Part shown: positions 30,416 to 40,976 of the stretch, piece by piece | Numbering within the stretch: position 1 is the stretch's first letter | Layout of the letters: each line of letters opens with the position of its first letter | NCBI RefSeq assembly: GCF_040802235.1 | Contig: NC_133158.1 | Span: 164,025,401 to 164,089,400 of the forward strand | DNA length: 64,000 nucleotides | DNA from: Manis javanica | Taxonomy: Eukaryota > Chordata > Mammalia > Pholidota > Manidae | Direction of reading: 5' to 3' | Made by a program: the position numbers and the translations under genes | The notes under the pieces: model-generated | The model's input: only the letters and a program-made list of their open reading frames with translations | Databases searched by the model: none | Told to the model about the DNA's origin: nothing

Positions 30416-31337
30416 TATGACCAGAAAATTATTAAATATTCTAATGGGTGAGAAAAACACATTATAGCATGTATAATAAATGAAATTAAATTTATTTAAT
30501 CAGGTACTACAGCAATGAGAAAGAACATTTTGAACTTAAAAAATTTGACAGCTACTATATACTACTAGTACATAATTTTTTTAAAAGTCAGACTAAAATA
30601 GTGACATTATTTACTTCCAAACTACCTAGGAAGAACCATGGTAATTTGACCACAATTTTAATCAAACATCACTATGTCAGGTAATCATTTTTGTATATAT
30701 GTTAATGATGGTCATGAAGGACTATATTTTAAAATGTCATTGACCCTTTTTTGTAATCTAAAAAGTATATACCACATTGTGGAAAAGTAGAAATGTTTGA
30801 TTTCAGTGGATCACTAACCAGTCATTTTTACTTTCTTCTGTAATTAAAAAAATGAATTAATGTAAAGTATCTTATTAGTGGAAATCAGATATTATATGAA
30901 CCATACCAATAGATTTCAAAAAGCTGCCAAAGAAGAGAGTATTAACAAGGTAGAGCTCATGCATGGTTGAAGAGATTTTTCCCACCCTTGAAGATATGGG
31001 AAACGGTGAAAACAAGGAGAAAGACCCATATAGTATAGTGTTAGTCAGCTTTGCCATGTTACAAGTCTACTGCTATTCCTGTGGAAGATAGAGGTTTTTA
31101 TTCATTCTTTTCCATAATTTCTAAAATCCTACACTTTTTGAGTAAAATTTGAATAATTAAAATTGTTGGTGTCAAAACTGTTACATGCTCATGAAAGTGT
31201 TCCTCTTAATGTAGCATAGCAAACTTGCTGCACTTTTCTTATTCTCATACTGGCTGCTACAGCTTCAGTACCATGCCTTGCTTATAAAATATTCTGTCTT
31301 CCTCTCTCTCTGGAATCTGGCACAATTTTCCTCCATG
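30416..31337. other. AT-rich DNA without recognised features
   Basis: I see no coding frame with protein-like composition, no repeat I can name and no RNA gene. The only notable boundary is at its right end, where GTTCTG (31338-31343) is the target duplication of the next provirus. Confidence 0.5.
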
Positions 31338-31343
31338 GTTCTG

Positions 31344-31733
31344 TGTTGGTCCCTCCCTGCCTCTGACCCACAGATAAGGGAGGAGACGTGATGAGATATC
31401 AAAGATCTGAAAGAACCAGCCAGGGGACTCGAGGCTTAACAGTACAAGAGTGGTGCTGAGAGGACACTTCTCATATTTATTGATCAAATGGTTGTTAACA
31501 ATAAAGTTCTATGTAGGGGACTCAATACACAATCATTAATCAACCCAAGCCTAACTCAACAGTCTCAAATTTTCTGAAGCATAACAAGTTCTTACGTAGT
31601 GAACAAGTTCTTACATGGTGAACAATGCAAGGAACTGTTTCAGTTTTGATCATGCATCATGAACTATAAACAATCAAGTCAGATATGATTATTCACTTGA
31701 TTTTTTTTACTTGATTTATATGTGAATCCCACA
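31344..31733 (-). repeat. 3' LTR of the 31-38 kb class II provirus
   Basis: On the minus strand it starts TGTGGGATTCACATAT (31733) after a purine tract (aaaataagggggaaa) and ends at 31344. It contains 'aacaagttcttac' twice (about 31582 and 31606), where the 5' LTR has one copy plus a partial, so a small internal duplication distinguishes the two. Confidence 0.9.
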
Positions 31734-32443
31734 TTTCCCCCTTATTTTTTTAAATAAAATGCTCAAGTGGTAGGTAGATGCAAGATGAAGACAGAAAGCG
31801 TAATTTAGTGCTGTAAGAAGGCAAGTGCACATGATCAGGTCTGTGCCTATAGACTAGGTATTAATCCAAGTTAGACAAGGGCAACAAAACATCCACAGGT
31901 GCAGAAGAATTCTCTCAAAACTGGGGTGGGGGGTGAGGTTCTAAGCTTAACCTCTGTTGGCCCCCATTTTCTCACCTGATGGCCCCCCTGTGACTGTGCC
32001 TGTCTTAGGTTGTTCCTCCCTTGAGGAATCTTACCCATCTCTGGCTAACCAGCCATCTTCCGGGGCCATCCAGGGAGATGTAAAGTTGGTAAGTGAGAGA
32101 GAAGCAATATTGTTTGAAAAGGTTAGCTTTTTACTTCTTTGCAGATTTATGCCCAGCACTTGTCTTGAGGTATCTTTATCACTTGGAAGAATTATGATAC
32201 TTGGTAATTCCAAATATGAGGCATGAATTCTAGTAAAGGGCTGTAATTAGGAAGGAAGAAGAAAAGCTATAGAAATAGCAGATGGAAGAAAACATGAGAA
32301 GATTATTTCTTTGACATAACTTCTTGTAAAGTAACGTAAGCATGTATAGGTTTTAACAAACTACTAATTAAATTGCATACACACATTAACAGAATAACAA
32401 TACAGATACATAACAAAAGCAGACCTACAATTACTGGCTATAT

Positions 32444-33286
32444 CTAGTAAAGCCAAGAAAACCAGTTTGGTAACCCAGGCATTTGTGAAAATTTATCAAT
32501 AATATGATGCATATTGTCTAATTGATTTTGAATAGTTTGAGAAAAATCAGATAAATTAAAACAACACATTCCTGGAAACTGTTCACATCCCATATGTTCT
32601 TTTAACAATAGATGGCCTATAGTAGCGTGATTTTGAAGTACGGCAACTCGTACTTCTCCTAATTCTTGGTTAAGTTCAGACAATATAGAAGCAGTCAAAT
32701 TTGTTGTTTTACTGTATGCACAGGCCAGCTTGGATATTTCTTTCTTCATTCCTATGACAAGTCCATGAACCAGCAAGATGAATGCAGCAGCAATAGCCAC
32801 AGCAACAGGATCCAACTTCAAGCTGTCATCACAATCATGTGGCAGGGCTCGAGAAACCCACCTGTGTTTATATCCAGGATGGTCTATAAGGGCAGGAAGA
32901 ATATGCCCCACACCACAAACACCTTGATAATGTGAAGAGAAGGCTTGATATGTTTTGTTATTGCATAAGAATACCCAGCCATTTGGAAGTCTATATCCAA
33001 AAGGCCATTTTACACAAGTGGTAAAATTGCAGTAGGAAGGTATATGGGTGCAATTAATACATATACATTCAGAAATTATAGTAGTACTGACAAGTAAGTT
33101 CAATTGAACTTCACAAGTAAGAATTTTAGGAGGGTGAGTAATGTTTATTCCCGAAATATTAGTGAACACGGAGAAAGGGAGTCCTATACCTATCAAAATT
33201 TTCTTTAATAATCTACTAATAGAGGAATCTCCTGCTACACAAAAAGATGACTTGTTCAATCTCTGACTTGTGAGTTGGAACCACAT
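32444..33286 (-). pseudogene. env: Env C-terminal SU and TM, CX6CC type
   Basis: The 280-codon open frame runs from SU into TM. SU has a cysteine cluster CICINCTHIPSYC and GWVFLCNNKTYQA. A hydrophobic, alanine-rich fusion-peptide-like segment follows (VAVAIAAAFILLVHGLVIG). A heptad region leads to CEQFPGMCC (CX6CC, plus-strand 32561-32587) and NLSDFSQTIQNQL. The frame ends just before the membrane span. This Env type is covalently linked and fusion-competent in living viruses, but here SU is broken upstream and the membrane anchor is out of frame. Confidence 0.85.
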
Positions 33287-33775
33287 GTTAGGTGAGTAAA
33301 ATTCATATTCTGGAGAGAGTGATATGTCAGGAGCTCCCTTTTGAAATTTCTTGCAAGAATAATTGCCATTATCATTTCAGGTCGAAACTCTTTTGTAAAT
33401 ATCACAGTGAATATTATTTCTTTTAGACTGATTAGTTGTATTATACCATCCAAGTCTTCCTCCATTCTTTTGTCTATATATCTCTTTGCCATTCTTCTTC
33501 TAAACAATAGGGCCCACAGGAGTGCAGCAAGTAAATAAGCAATGAAGAACTACACCATGGCCTAAATAAGGGGGGTTAGTTACGCTTGCTGTTATAATGC
33601 AAGCTTGTGTAGTATGTACATGCAGAAGTGCCATTATTGGGAATAAAAACAAAGATACTATCATTTGATGGGCTTCAATTTTCTGTATCTGATGTACAGG
33701 CCTTTGTTGAAGTTTTTTGATGGTCATCTTCTGGAATGACTCTTCCAGAGGATGCTGATGTTGGAAGTTCTTCAT
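33287..33775 (-). pseudogene. env: Env N-terminal SU region
   Basis: The frame opens at 33775 with a leader, then a hydrophobic signal-type stretch (MIVSLFLFPIMALLHVHTTQA) and PPYLGHGVVLHCLFTCCTPV, and stops at 33500. The remainder of SU to 33286 continues in other frames, with potential N-glycosylation sites. Start and signal placement fit env downstream of integrase. The frame break lies at about 33500. Confidence 0.65.
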
Positions 33776-34012
33776 ATTTTAATTCGTTTTCTGGGTAACC
33801 AAATCAGCCGTTGATCCTCTCTGTAACAATACAAACCCTTTGCCCCACACTTTGATATGACCTTTATACCATTGTGAACCTATTGGAGACCACCACACAG
33901 GAACTGCTATTGTTTCAGGAAAATAAATATTATTAGAAAAATGTACTTCAATAGCCGATCATCTGTCACCCTTTAAAAGATCAAAATTAAGGATATGTAA
34001 AGCATGCATTAA

Positions 34013-34530
34013 TCATTGATTTGCAGTTAATTTTATCATATCAGGAAGTAATCCCGCTCTTTGTTTTAATAAATAATGCTTAAGAGTAAGATGATGACCT
34101 TCAATTAGAGCTTGAACTGTAGAATTGTAAGGAATGCCTGTTTTATGAGTGATATTATATAGCTGAAAAATTTTTTTTAGCATAGAGGAGAGGTAAACTG
34201 AAGCACTGTCAGTTTTTATGGTAGCAGGAACACCAAATACTGCAAATCCTTGTAAAAGATGAGTAATAACATGATGAGATCGTTTTCCTGTTAAGCTGTG
34301 GTCCACCAAGTGGAAGAATAAGCATCAATGGAAACATAAACATGTTTGAGAGTTCCAAATTCAGGAAAAATAGTAACATCCATTTGCCATAGGGTGTTAG
34401 GATGTGTTCCCCTGCGGACGGTTCCTGCTTGTAAATGAGAATTGATTTGAGAACAGGTTGGACAAGAATTCAAGATATTTTGAGCTTCAGAGGCAGAGAG
34501 AAACATTTTGTAAGGTGAAGGAGGGAGCAT
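34013..34530 (-). pseudogene. pol: Integrase, two overlapping fragments
   Basis: The frame at 34530-34291 has NILNSCPTCSQIN (end of the zinc-finger domain), then LWQMDVTIFPEFG with the first Asp. The frame at 34309-34013 continues with IKTDSASVYLS (second Asp; the usual Asn-Gly after it is changed) and GIPYNSTVQALIEG with a Glu in the catalytic position. A frameshift near 34300 separates them, so no active enzyme is encoded. Confidence 0.8.
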
Positions 34531-34669
34531 GACTCAGGTCATGATAGCACTGAGCTTGTGAGTAATTAACTAAAGAAACAAGCTTGTCTACTTTATCATT
34601 ACAGTATGATAAAGGACCTGGTAAATTAGAATGTGATCGTATATGAGTGAAGAAGGAGGGATGCAGATG

Positions 34670-35164
34670 TTAATGGATACACACCTGTAACTGAGAAAAT
34701 AAAGTGTTAACAGGAGATTGTACGGTGCCCAATGTCGCAGTTTCTAATAGAGGAACGGAAAAGGCAGCGTAAGCAGAGTCAGTAACAATATTAAGAGGAT
34801 CTGGGAAATCTTGCAGAGCTTGCAATACAGCATATAACTCATTTTGTTGTGTAGAAGTAAAAGACGTTTGAAAAGTTTTTGACAAACCAGAACAAGTCGT
34901 ATAGGCTGCTTTAAAAGATTTTGTACCATCTGTAAAACAGATAACAGTATATTTAATAATAGATTAAGAGAAGTTTTTTGAGGAAGGATCCATTGATGGC
35001 ACTGAAAAAAAGGAAACTAATTTATTCTTAGGGTAATGACAGTCAATATTTCCTAAAATATCATAAAGTGCAATTTGCCAAAGAGTATTTTCTTGAAATA
35101 CTTGCATAATATTTTGTTTAGATAATGGAAGAATAATGGAGTAAGGGTCTTCTTGACCAATCAT
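34670..35164 (-). pseudogene. pol: RT connection and RNase H region
   Basis: The frame at 34885-34670 has the RNase H core segment LYAVLQALQD then IVTDSAYAA, with the catalytic Glu and Asp positions visible. The frame at 35164-34964 lies in the connection between RT and RNase H. Both are interrupted. RNase H would have degraded viral RNA during reverse transcription. Confidence 0.75.
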
Positions 35165-35299
35165 CTGTCTTAGTCTCTGTCATTCTTTAAGAATAATGGA
35201 GGCTACTTTGTCAATGTAAGGTTGTAACGAGGGTTTAGTTTGATATTGCAAAAATATCCATTCTAACCAACCGTCACATCAACAGAGCAATCCCTGTTG

Positions 35300-36240
35300 G
35301 AGGATGGGGAGTAAAGTAAATTAATAAAAGTAAGGGTTTGTGTAAGTCAATTTTTGATAACTGAGCCTTTTGAATGTGTTGTTCTATCCACTTGACTTCT
35401 TCTTCAGCCTTTGAGGTTGTCTTTAGGCCTATTAAGATCTGGGGTCTTTTCAAGGTATTGAAAAGATGTTGTAGTTTATAAATAGGAATTCCTAATAACG
35501 GTCAGATCCAATTGATATCTTCTAAGAGCTTTTGAAAGTCATTTAAAGTTGTAAGATGACCTCCTCTCCTTATTTGAATTTTCTGAGGGATTATTGAATT
35601 TTATTCCCCAAATAATTCATTGGGTATTGTATTTGTATTTTATCAGGGGCTTTTTAAAGCCCCATTGTTTTAATTCAGTTTCAGTCTCATTGAGAATAGT
35701 GTTGAGAGAGAGATGTTTAGGTAGGGCTATGACAATATCATCCATATAATGAATGATAAAAGCTTAGGGCCATTTTTCACGTATAGGCTGAAGAGCCCTA
35801 TGCACATAATTCTGATAAATTGTAGGGCTGTTTTAACATTCCTTGAGGAAGTACTTTCCACTGTAATCTTTCTGAAGGGGACTGCAAGTTTAAGGAAGGG
35901 ACAGTAAAAGCAAACTTTTCCCTATTACGGCTAAGGGAATTGTAAAAAACAATCTTTAAGATCAATGATAGTCATGTTCCAGTCTTTTGGAACCACAGCT
36001 GGAGAAGGGAGGCCTTGTTGTAAAGGTCCCATAGGTTTAAGGACTGCATTAATTTGTCTTAAGTCATATAAGAGTCTCCAATTTTCTGACTTCTTTTTTA
36101 TAACAAATACAGGGGAATTCCATGGGCTTGTGGAAAATTCTAATGTACCTAGCTGAAGTTGTTCTTGAAATAATGTGTGTAAGGCTGCCAGTTTTTCTTT
36201 ATTGAGGAGCCACTGATCCACCCAAACAGGCGTCTGAGTG
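35300..36240 (-). pseudogene. pol: Class II reverse transcriptase
   Basis: The frame at 36221-35931 begins [20 protein letters not shown] and includes [20 protein letters not shown] and [10 protein letters not shown], with the first catalytic Asp. Downstream in another frame the polymerase motif YMDD is preserved at plus-strand 35737-35748 (HYMDDIVIA). The thumb region follows to about 35300 with further breaks. The motif wording is that of betaretrovirus-like RTs. Confidence 0.88.
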
Positions 36241-36422
36241 GCCCACTGTAATGGTATAGGAGCTGGCAGCTGTGTATCAATGACCCCTAAGAAAAAGACT
36301 GAATTGATGAAGGCTCATCAAAAGACAGTGTAGTATGCCATGTTGCATCAAGTCTCATCCCCAGAGATTAATTGCTACATCAACAATTAAAGGTTTCAAC
36401 AAAGCTAATTGTTTTTCAGGGC

Positions 36423-36863
36423 CTAGACAATGTAAGGTAGCTGAACTTTGCCATACTTGAGAGGCTGTACAATACCTGAAAATTGAATATGCTCTTCTTG
36501 TTTGGGCCAATTTTTTGGCCAATGTTTAAGAGCAATTACAGACACATCAGCCCCTATGTCTAATAATCCTATGAAAGACTTGCCCTGAATACTGATTTTG
36601 CATTGAGGTCTGTCAGATGTGATTTTTGTATTAAGCCATATTTGTTTATTTGTACTTCCAAATCCACCTTGTCCCCTTTCATAAGGTGTTGTTGTAGGTG
36701 GGAGATAGGAAAGTAAAAGTAATTGAGCAATTCTTTCTCCTTGAGGTATATATAATTCTTTTTCAGATGATACCATTATTTCATTCTCACCCATATAATC
36801 CTGATCAATAACCCCGGGTCTTACTATTAATCCTTTTAGTGTCCACCTACTATGTGTCATCAT
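36423..36863 (-). pseudogene. pro: dUTPase C-terminus and aspartic protease
   Basis: One open frame of 146 codons has RPGVIDQDYMGE and GERIAQLLLLSYLPP, the last part of a retroviral dUTPase. CKISIQGKSFIGLLDIGADVS follows, the protease active site in which the usual DTG triad reads DIG, so the catalytic motif is damaged. The order dUTPase-protease is characteristic of betaretroviruses. The dUTPase N-terminus is missing at a junction with capsid near 36855. Confidence 0.88.
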
Positions 36864-37413
36864 ACCCAGTATGTCTTTCTAACTGCAGCCAGTCTCCTTG
36901 TCCTGCTAGTTGTTCAGCAGTTACAAGAATTGGAGGATTGGCGTGCTGATTTCTCAAAGCTTGTGCTTTTGCTTCCTCATACCACCACATCTTAAATTGT
37001 AAAAACTCAGAAGAGTCTAAACTATGAGCCAATAAATCCCAGTCATGAAGGATCATCCTTTCCTGTTCTGCCAACCCCCTCAAGAGACCCACAACATATG
37101 GAGAATTAGAACCATAAGAGGAAATAACCTGTTTAAAGTGTTTTAAGGTCTTGTAAGGAATAGGCATATAAAGTGCTTTGACCCCCTCCTTGTGGAAATT
37201 GGGATCCTCATTTGGCCCACAAGGAGTTAAATTAACTGGTGCTACTAAGGGTGTCAGATAAGCATCTATATATATATCACCCTCCCTCTGGGCTTTATGC
37301 CATGAAGGCAGACGCAGCAGGAACAGGAGCCGAGGGTTTTTTATGATGAGAGGAACGAATAGAACTCTATTCGTCAGTCTCGGAAGAGGAAGAGGAGGAC
37401 AAAGAGGAGTCAA
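36850..37413 (-). pseudogene. gag: gag capsid N-terminal domain
   Basis: The frame has the capsid segment YMPIPYKTLKHFKQVISSYG, then SPYVVGLLRGLAEQERMILH and FLQFKMWWYEEA, as in class II capsids. It ends at GYDDT beside the dUTPase fragment, so the capsid C-terminal domain and the nucleocapsid zinc knuckles are deleted. Confidence 0.82.
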
Positions 37414-37599
37414 ACAGATGTGGGGATGAAGATCACTTACTTGATTTCACCACATCATCTAAGAGTTCTCTCTCACGCTTGTATGTGTCTGATCTGGTTT
37501 CAGACAGTGGGGGAGTTTGCAAAGGCTGCAAGGCAAAAGTGATCAAATTACATAAAGATCAAACAGGCACAGGGATGCATTTCCCTGTCTGTGAGCCTT

Positions 37600-37818
37600 T
37601 TAAAAGTCTCTTAATACATTATCCCAATCAGCTTGTTTAAGGGTTCCCTGTGGTGGCAACCAGCAACAATATTTTCTAATATGTTTGTGAAGTTGAGCAA
37701 AGTCCTTTTTGGAAGCTTTCACTCCTGATGTTTTTAGGAGAGCACGGAGTAATTTTAAGTAATCCTCCAGTTTAGCTGCTTTAGTTTCATTTTGGCCCAA
37801 TTTTAGTGTCCCTGACAT
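37600..37818 (-). pseudogene. gag: gag matrix domain
   Basis: ATG at 37818 opens MSGTLKLGQNETKAAKLEDY, about 100 bases after the primer site. The frame contains HIRKYCCWLPPQGTL, resembling the W-F-P-x-x-G end of the betaretroviral matrix fold. It stops at 37600. The equivalent sequence in the other class II provirus has lost this ATG. Confidence 0.78.
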
Positions 37819-37920
37819 CTCGACCCTGTCCCTATGCGCACTTTCCTGGGAGTCTTACCAGATCAAAGATCTTCAGTTTCCCCGCTCTGAGTTTCAACTG
37901 TCCCCCATTCTGAGTTTCAG

Positions 37921-37939
37921 GGTTCCTGTTCGGGCGCCA
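37921..37939 (-). other. Primer binding site, tRNA-Lys3 type
   Basis: On the minus strand TGGCGCCCGAACAGGAACC starts two bases after the 5' LTR. It matches the tRNA-Lys3 primer site at the first 15 bases. Confidence 0.9.
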
Positions 37940-37941
37940 CT

Positions 37942-38315
37942 TGTCAGGTGCTCCCTGCCTCTGACCCGCAGATAAGGGATGAGACGCGATGAGATATCGA
38001 AGATCTGAAAGGACCAGTCAGGGGACTCAAGGCGTAACTGCGCAAGAGTGGTGCTGAGTACACCTCTCATATTTATTGATCAAATGGTTGTTAACAATAA
38101 AATTCTGTATAGGGGACTCAATACCCAATCATTAATCAACCCAAGCCTAACTCTCAACAGTCTAAAATCTTCTGAAGCACAACAAACAAGTTCTTACATG
38201 GTGAACAATGCAAGGAACTGTTTCGGTTTTGATCACGCATCATGAACTATAAACAATCAAGTCAGATATGATTATTCATTTGATTTTTATACTTGGTTTA
38301 TATGTGAATCCCACA
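37942..38315 (-). repeat. 5' LTR of the 31-38 kb class II provirus
   Basis: It runs on the minus strand from TGTGGGATTCACATAT (38315) to ACCTGACA (37942). It is followed outwards by the GTTCTG target duplication (38316-38321). Confidence 0.9.
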
Positions 38316-38321
38316 GTTCTG

Positions 38322-39039
38322 CCAGTTTACATTCATCCCTTAAGTAAACTTGATAATCAAGGCATTCCAATTACAATTCTATAACTTTGGAAGATCACCC
38401 TAGTCAAAAATTCTCTTTCTGATAACTCATGCCACTGCAAAATGATCTTATATCATTTAAAACAAATTACCATGTGTGGAGAGTGAATGACATACATTCC
38501 TGATCACTTTTACCAGAATGTAAGCTTCCTGAAGGCAAGAGTAATAAACCTGCACCCAGTGTTTCCCAGTCTTCATTCAATAGCTATTCAACAAATATTT
38601 CATAAATTCATGGGTTAATAAAAGAATAAGATAATGAGAATGGAAATTTGTAAGAGGACTTAGGGATGTATCAACTTACTGATGGCTGTAACTTCAGGTC
38701 CCAGTCTATCATCTTGAGGAGTGAGCAATAAATCTTTTTTGAATTAAGGAATTTGTGATACCAAGAGTATTAAAATAGAGAAGAAAACTTTTGCTGATAA
38801 CTAACTATATTTCCAATGTATATTTAAGTTAAGAAAAGAACACATTTTAAAACTAAGTTACTAATCATTTTGTTTCTTGTGGGTAAACATTATTTTAACT
38901 ATTTTTTAATGTTTATCTTTCATTGTGTTGGTTGGCACAACGAAAGTGCCAACCACTTTGTCTTTTCATGGTTGGTTTGTCAGTGCCTGTCATCATTCCT
39001 GGAATATAGCAGGGATGTTTTAAACACATGGGTGAATGA
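38322..39039. other. AT-rich DNA without recognised genes
   Basis: No protein-like frame is seen. At about 38980-39035 the phrase 'cagtgcctgtcatcattcct' followed by 'gggtgaatgaa' looks like the tail of an old mammalian repeat (MIR or L2) leading into the adjacent GAAA array. This is a weak resemblance only. Confidence 0.45.
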
Positions 39040-39116
39040 AAGAAAAGAAAGAAGAAAGGAAAGAAAGGAAAGAGGAAAGAAAGGAAGTAAGGAAGAAAGC
39101 AAGAAAGGAAGAAAGA
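39040..39116 (+). repeat. GAAA/GGAA simple repeat
   Basis: About 75 bases consist almost entirely of gaaa, ggaa and gaag words. It probably expanded from the tail of the old repeat to its left. The lysine- and glutamate-rich open frame across it is not a gene. Confidence 0.9.
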
Positions 39117-39244
39117 CTATGAGAAGTAGTGAAAATTATAATTTTAATGTGATAAAAAGGTGAATGATAAGTTAAGAATGAGTCATTCTGTGGAAGTTTT
39201 GATTTTGCTTTTTTACTTTTAAACTTTTCTATTGAAATAGTACA

Positions 39245-39420
39245 TATCTTGAGGAATGTGGGCCCCAGATAATCTGGGTGTTAATGTGTTTTCTCCGCCC
39301 TAGACAAATTATTTGGCAGTTTTCATTTCAATTTATTTGTTTATAAAATGACAAAACAGTAGCCCTTTCCTCTAGGTTTTGAATATTAAATGAGACAATT
39401 CAGTTACAATACAGAGTATA
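39245..39420 (+). repeat. MIR-like SINE fragment
   Basis: The order of motifs follows the MIR core: 'ctgggtgttaatgtgtt', 'gacaaattatttggcag', 'tttataaaatgacaa', then 'attaaatgagacaattca'. It is strongly diverged. The call is from memory of the consensus. Confidence 0.45.
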
Positions 39421-40653
39421 TACTAACTGGTTTAAACTGATGATTTATTGAAGAATAACATTTTTATTCTACATAGTGCAAAAGTAGTTAGAATACTGCA
39501 TATAATTTGCAATGATTCAACAAGTTCTTTCCACCTCTAGAGCAATCCAGTATTGTAATTAACTCCTTGATTAGCAGTCACTTCACAAAATTAACAACAT
39601 AAAAAACAAATTTTAATATGAGAGTTCAAGTACAAAAACAGATAAGATATTCTAAATCTTCTGGATAAATAAATTTATGAGAGATGTTATATTTCCTCCA
39701 AGATAATACAGATTTTTGCCTCTTTGATAAGTTGCAGTAGAATGAACACTCTGCATGAGTTACTGAATCCAAGTTAAAACCCTGGGCTTCATGTCTGTAG
39801 TTGTATTTACATGTACAAAATCAGGATAACACTGTTCTCACTGCTCTATTATAAACTTGCTTACACTTGTCCTTCCTTCCTTTCATCCCTCCTTTCTTCC
39901 CTTCCTTCCTTATTTTTTCTTACTTATTTTTCAAATCACCCCTGCTATGTTCTAGGAACTCTAATAGGCTCTGAATTCAGCACAGTGAAAGCACAAATGT
40001 CATCTCTTCATTTTTGGAACTAACCATCTAGTGGGAAGGAAGGAATCTAAAGAACTTAAGTAAAGCAATATATGTTTTATCAGTGAAAGTTCTGGTTCTA
40101 TGAAAAATTAAATAATGGGCTCTAAAGATTTGGACAAACATTATACACAACTATTAAACAGGAATATTACATAATCTGAAAACAACTCTTAAATAATATG
40201 CAGTTTAACCTGTACACATAGCACAGTAGATAAAATAGTGCTTTTCAGTGAAAAATCCTTTATCTACAGTTCCTGGAATTGTGCCAGCTGTCCAATTTCA
40301 TTAGGCCTCTTCAACTCTGATAATGGTAAGGCATTATTTTCATTGTGTTGAAGCGACTGATCTTTTAGGTACTACAGTGTGATTTCAAATATAAAATAGC
40401 ATATAGGGAATAATATAACAAAATTCACATTATTCAGCCTTATCAAATCTTACCATTTGGCATATTCTTGTCAGATTTTGAAAATAAGTTATGCAATATA
40501 GATACTATAGTTGAAACTCCTGTGTACACTTCTCAAATTCCATCTTACATTTTCTTTCCTTGGTGAAACAAATTATGTGATTATTATTTCTGTGTAAATA
40601 TTTGCAGTATTATAGTATATAATATAGTGTAGAGTAATAATAGAAATACTATA
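39421..40653. other. AT-rich DNA without recognised genes
   Basis: No gene is visible. A CT-rich patch at 39870-39910 (ccttccttcctttcatccc) is a short simple repeat. Near 39945-40035 a phrase like 'tgttctaggaactctaatagg' followed by 'ctagtgggaaggaagg' resembles an old interspersed repeat but cannot be classified. Confidence 0.4.
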
Positions 40654-40658
40654 GTATT

Positions 40659-40971
40659 TGTAAGGTAAAATCGAGCCAAAATAACTAGGCGAGGAGGCTA
40701 CATAGGAGCCAAAAGTTTAATAGGGCGCAATCCTGGGTGATGTTCGCCAGTCTGGTTAGTCACAGGCCAGAGAAGTCACGCCCAGCAGGGCAGGCAGCAA
40801 GTTTTTAAAGAAGGTAGGGGAAGGCAGAGCATAGATTTACAGCGGTGCGAGGATTGGCTAGCCTAAGGCACCTTTTCCAGGCTGGGAGGGGGCAGTAGCT
40901 GGGGATTTTGGCATATCATCAGGCCGGTGTCTGACGTGCTCACTCCTCCCTCTGGTGCCTCCAGCCTTACA
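40659..40971 (-). repeat. Solo class I LTR
   Basis: This is a 313-base LTR on the minus strand, starting TGTAAGGCTGGAGG and ending TTACCTTACA, with no internal sequence on either side. A perfect 5-bp target duplication GTATT flanks it (40654-40658 and 40972-40976). It is homologous along its length to the LTR at 51507-51816. It formed by recombination between the two LTRs of a former provirus. Confidence 0.9.
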
Positions 40972-40976
40972 GTATT

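Larger units (their letters stand above)
31344..38315 (-). mobile_element. Class II provirus (Lys3 type), gag-pro-pol-env
   Basis: A 7-kb provirus on the minus strand has LTRs of 374 bases (5', 37942-38315) and 390 bases (3', 31344-31733). It is flanked by a perfect 6-bp target duplication GTTCTG (31338-31343 and 38316-38321). The primer site is tRNA-Lys3 type. In order on the minus strand come matrix, capsid, dUTPase and protease, RT, RNase H, integrase and env, the betaretrovirus order. All genes carry stops or frameshifts. By eye the LTRs differ at roughly 7-8%, older than the other class II copies here. Confidence 0.93.

Noticed and set aside
38870..39163. Lys/Glu-rich coding frame
   Set aside because: It is produced by a GAAA/GGAA simple repeat.
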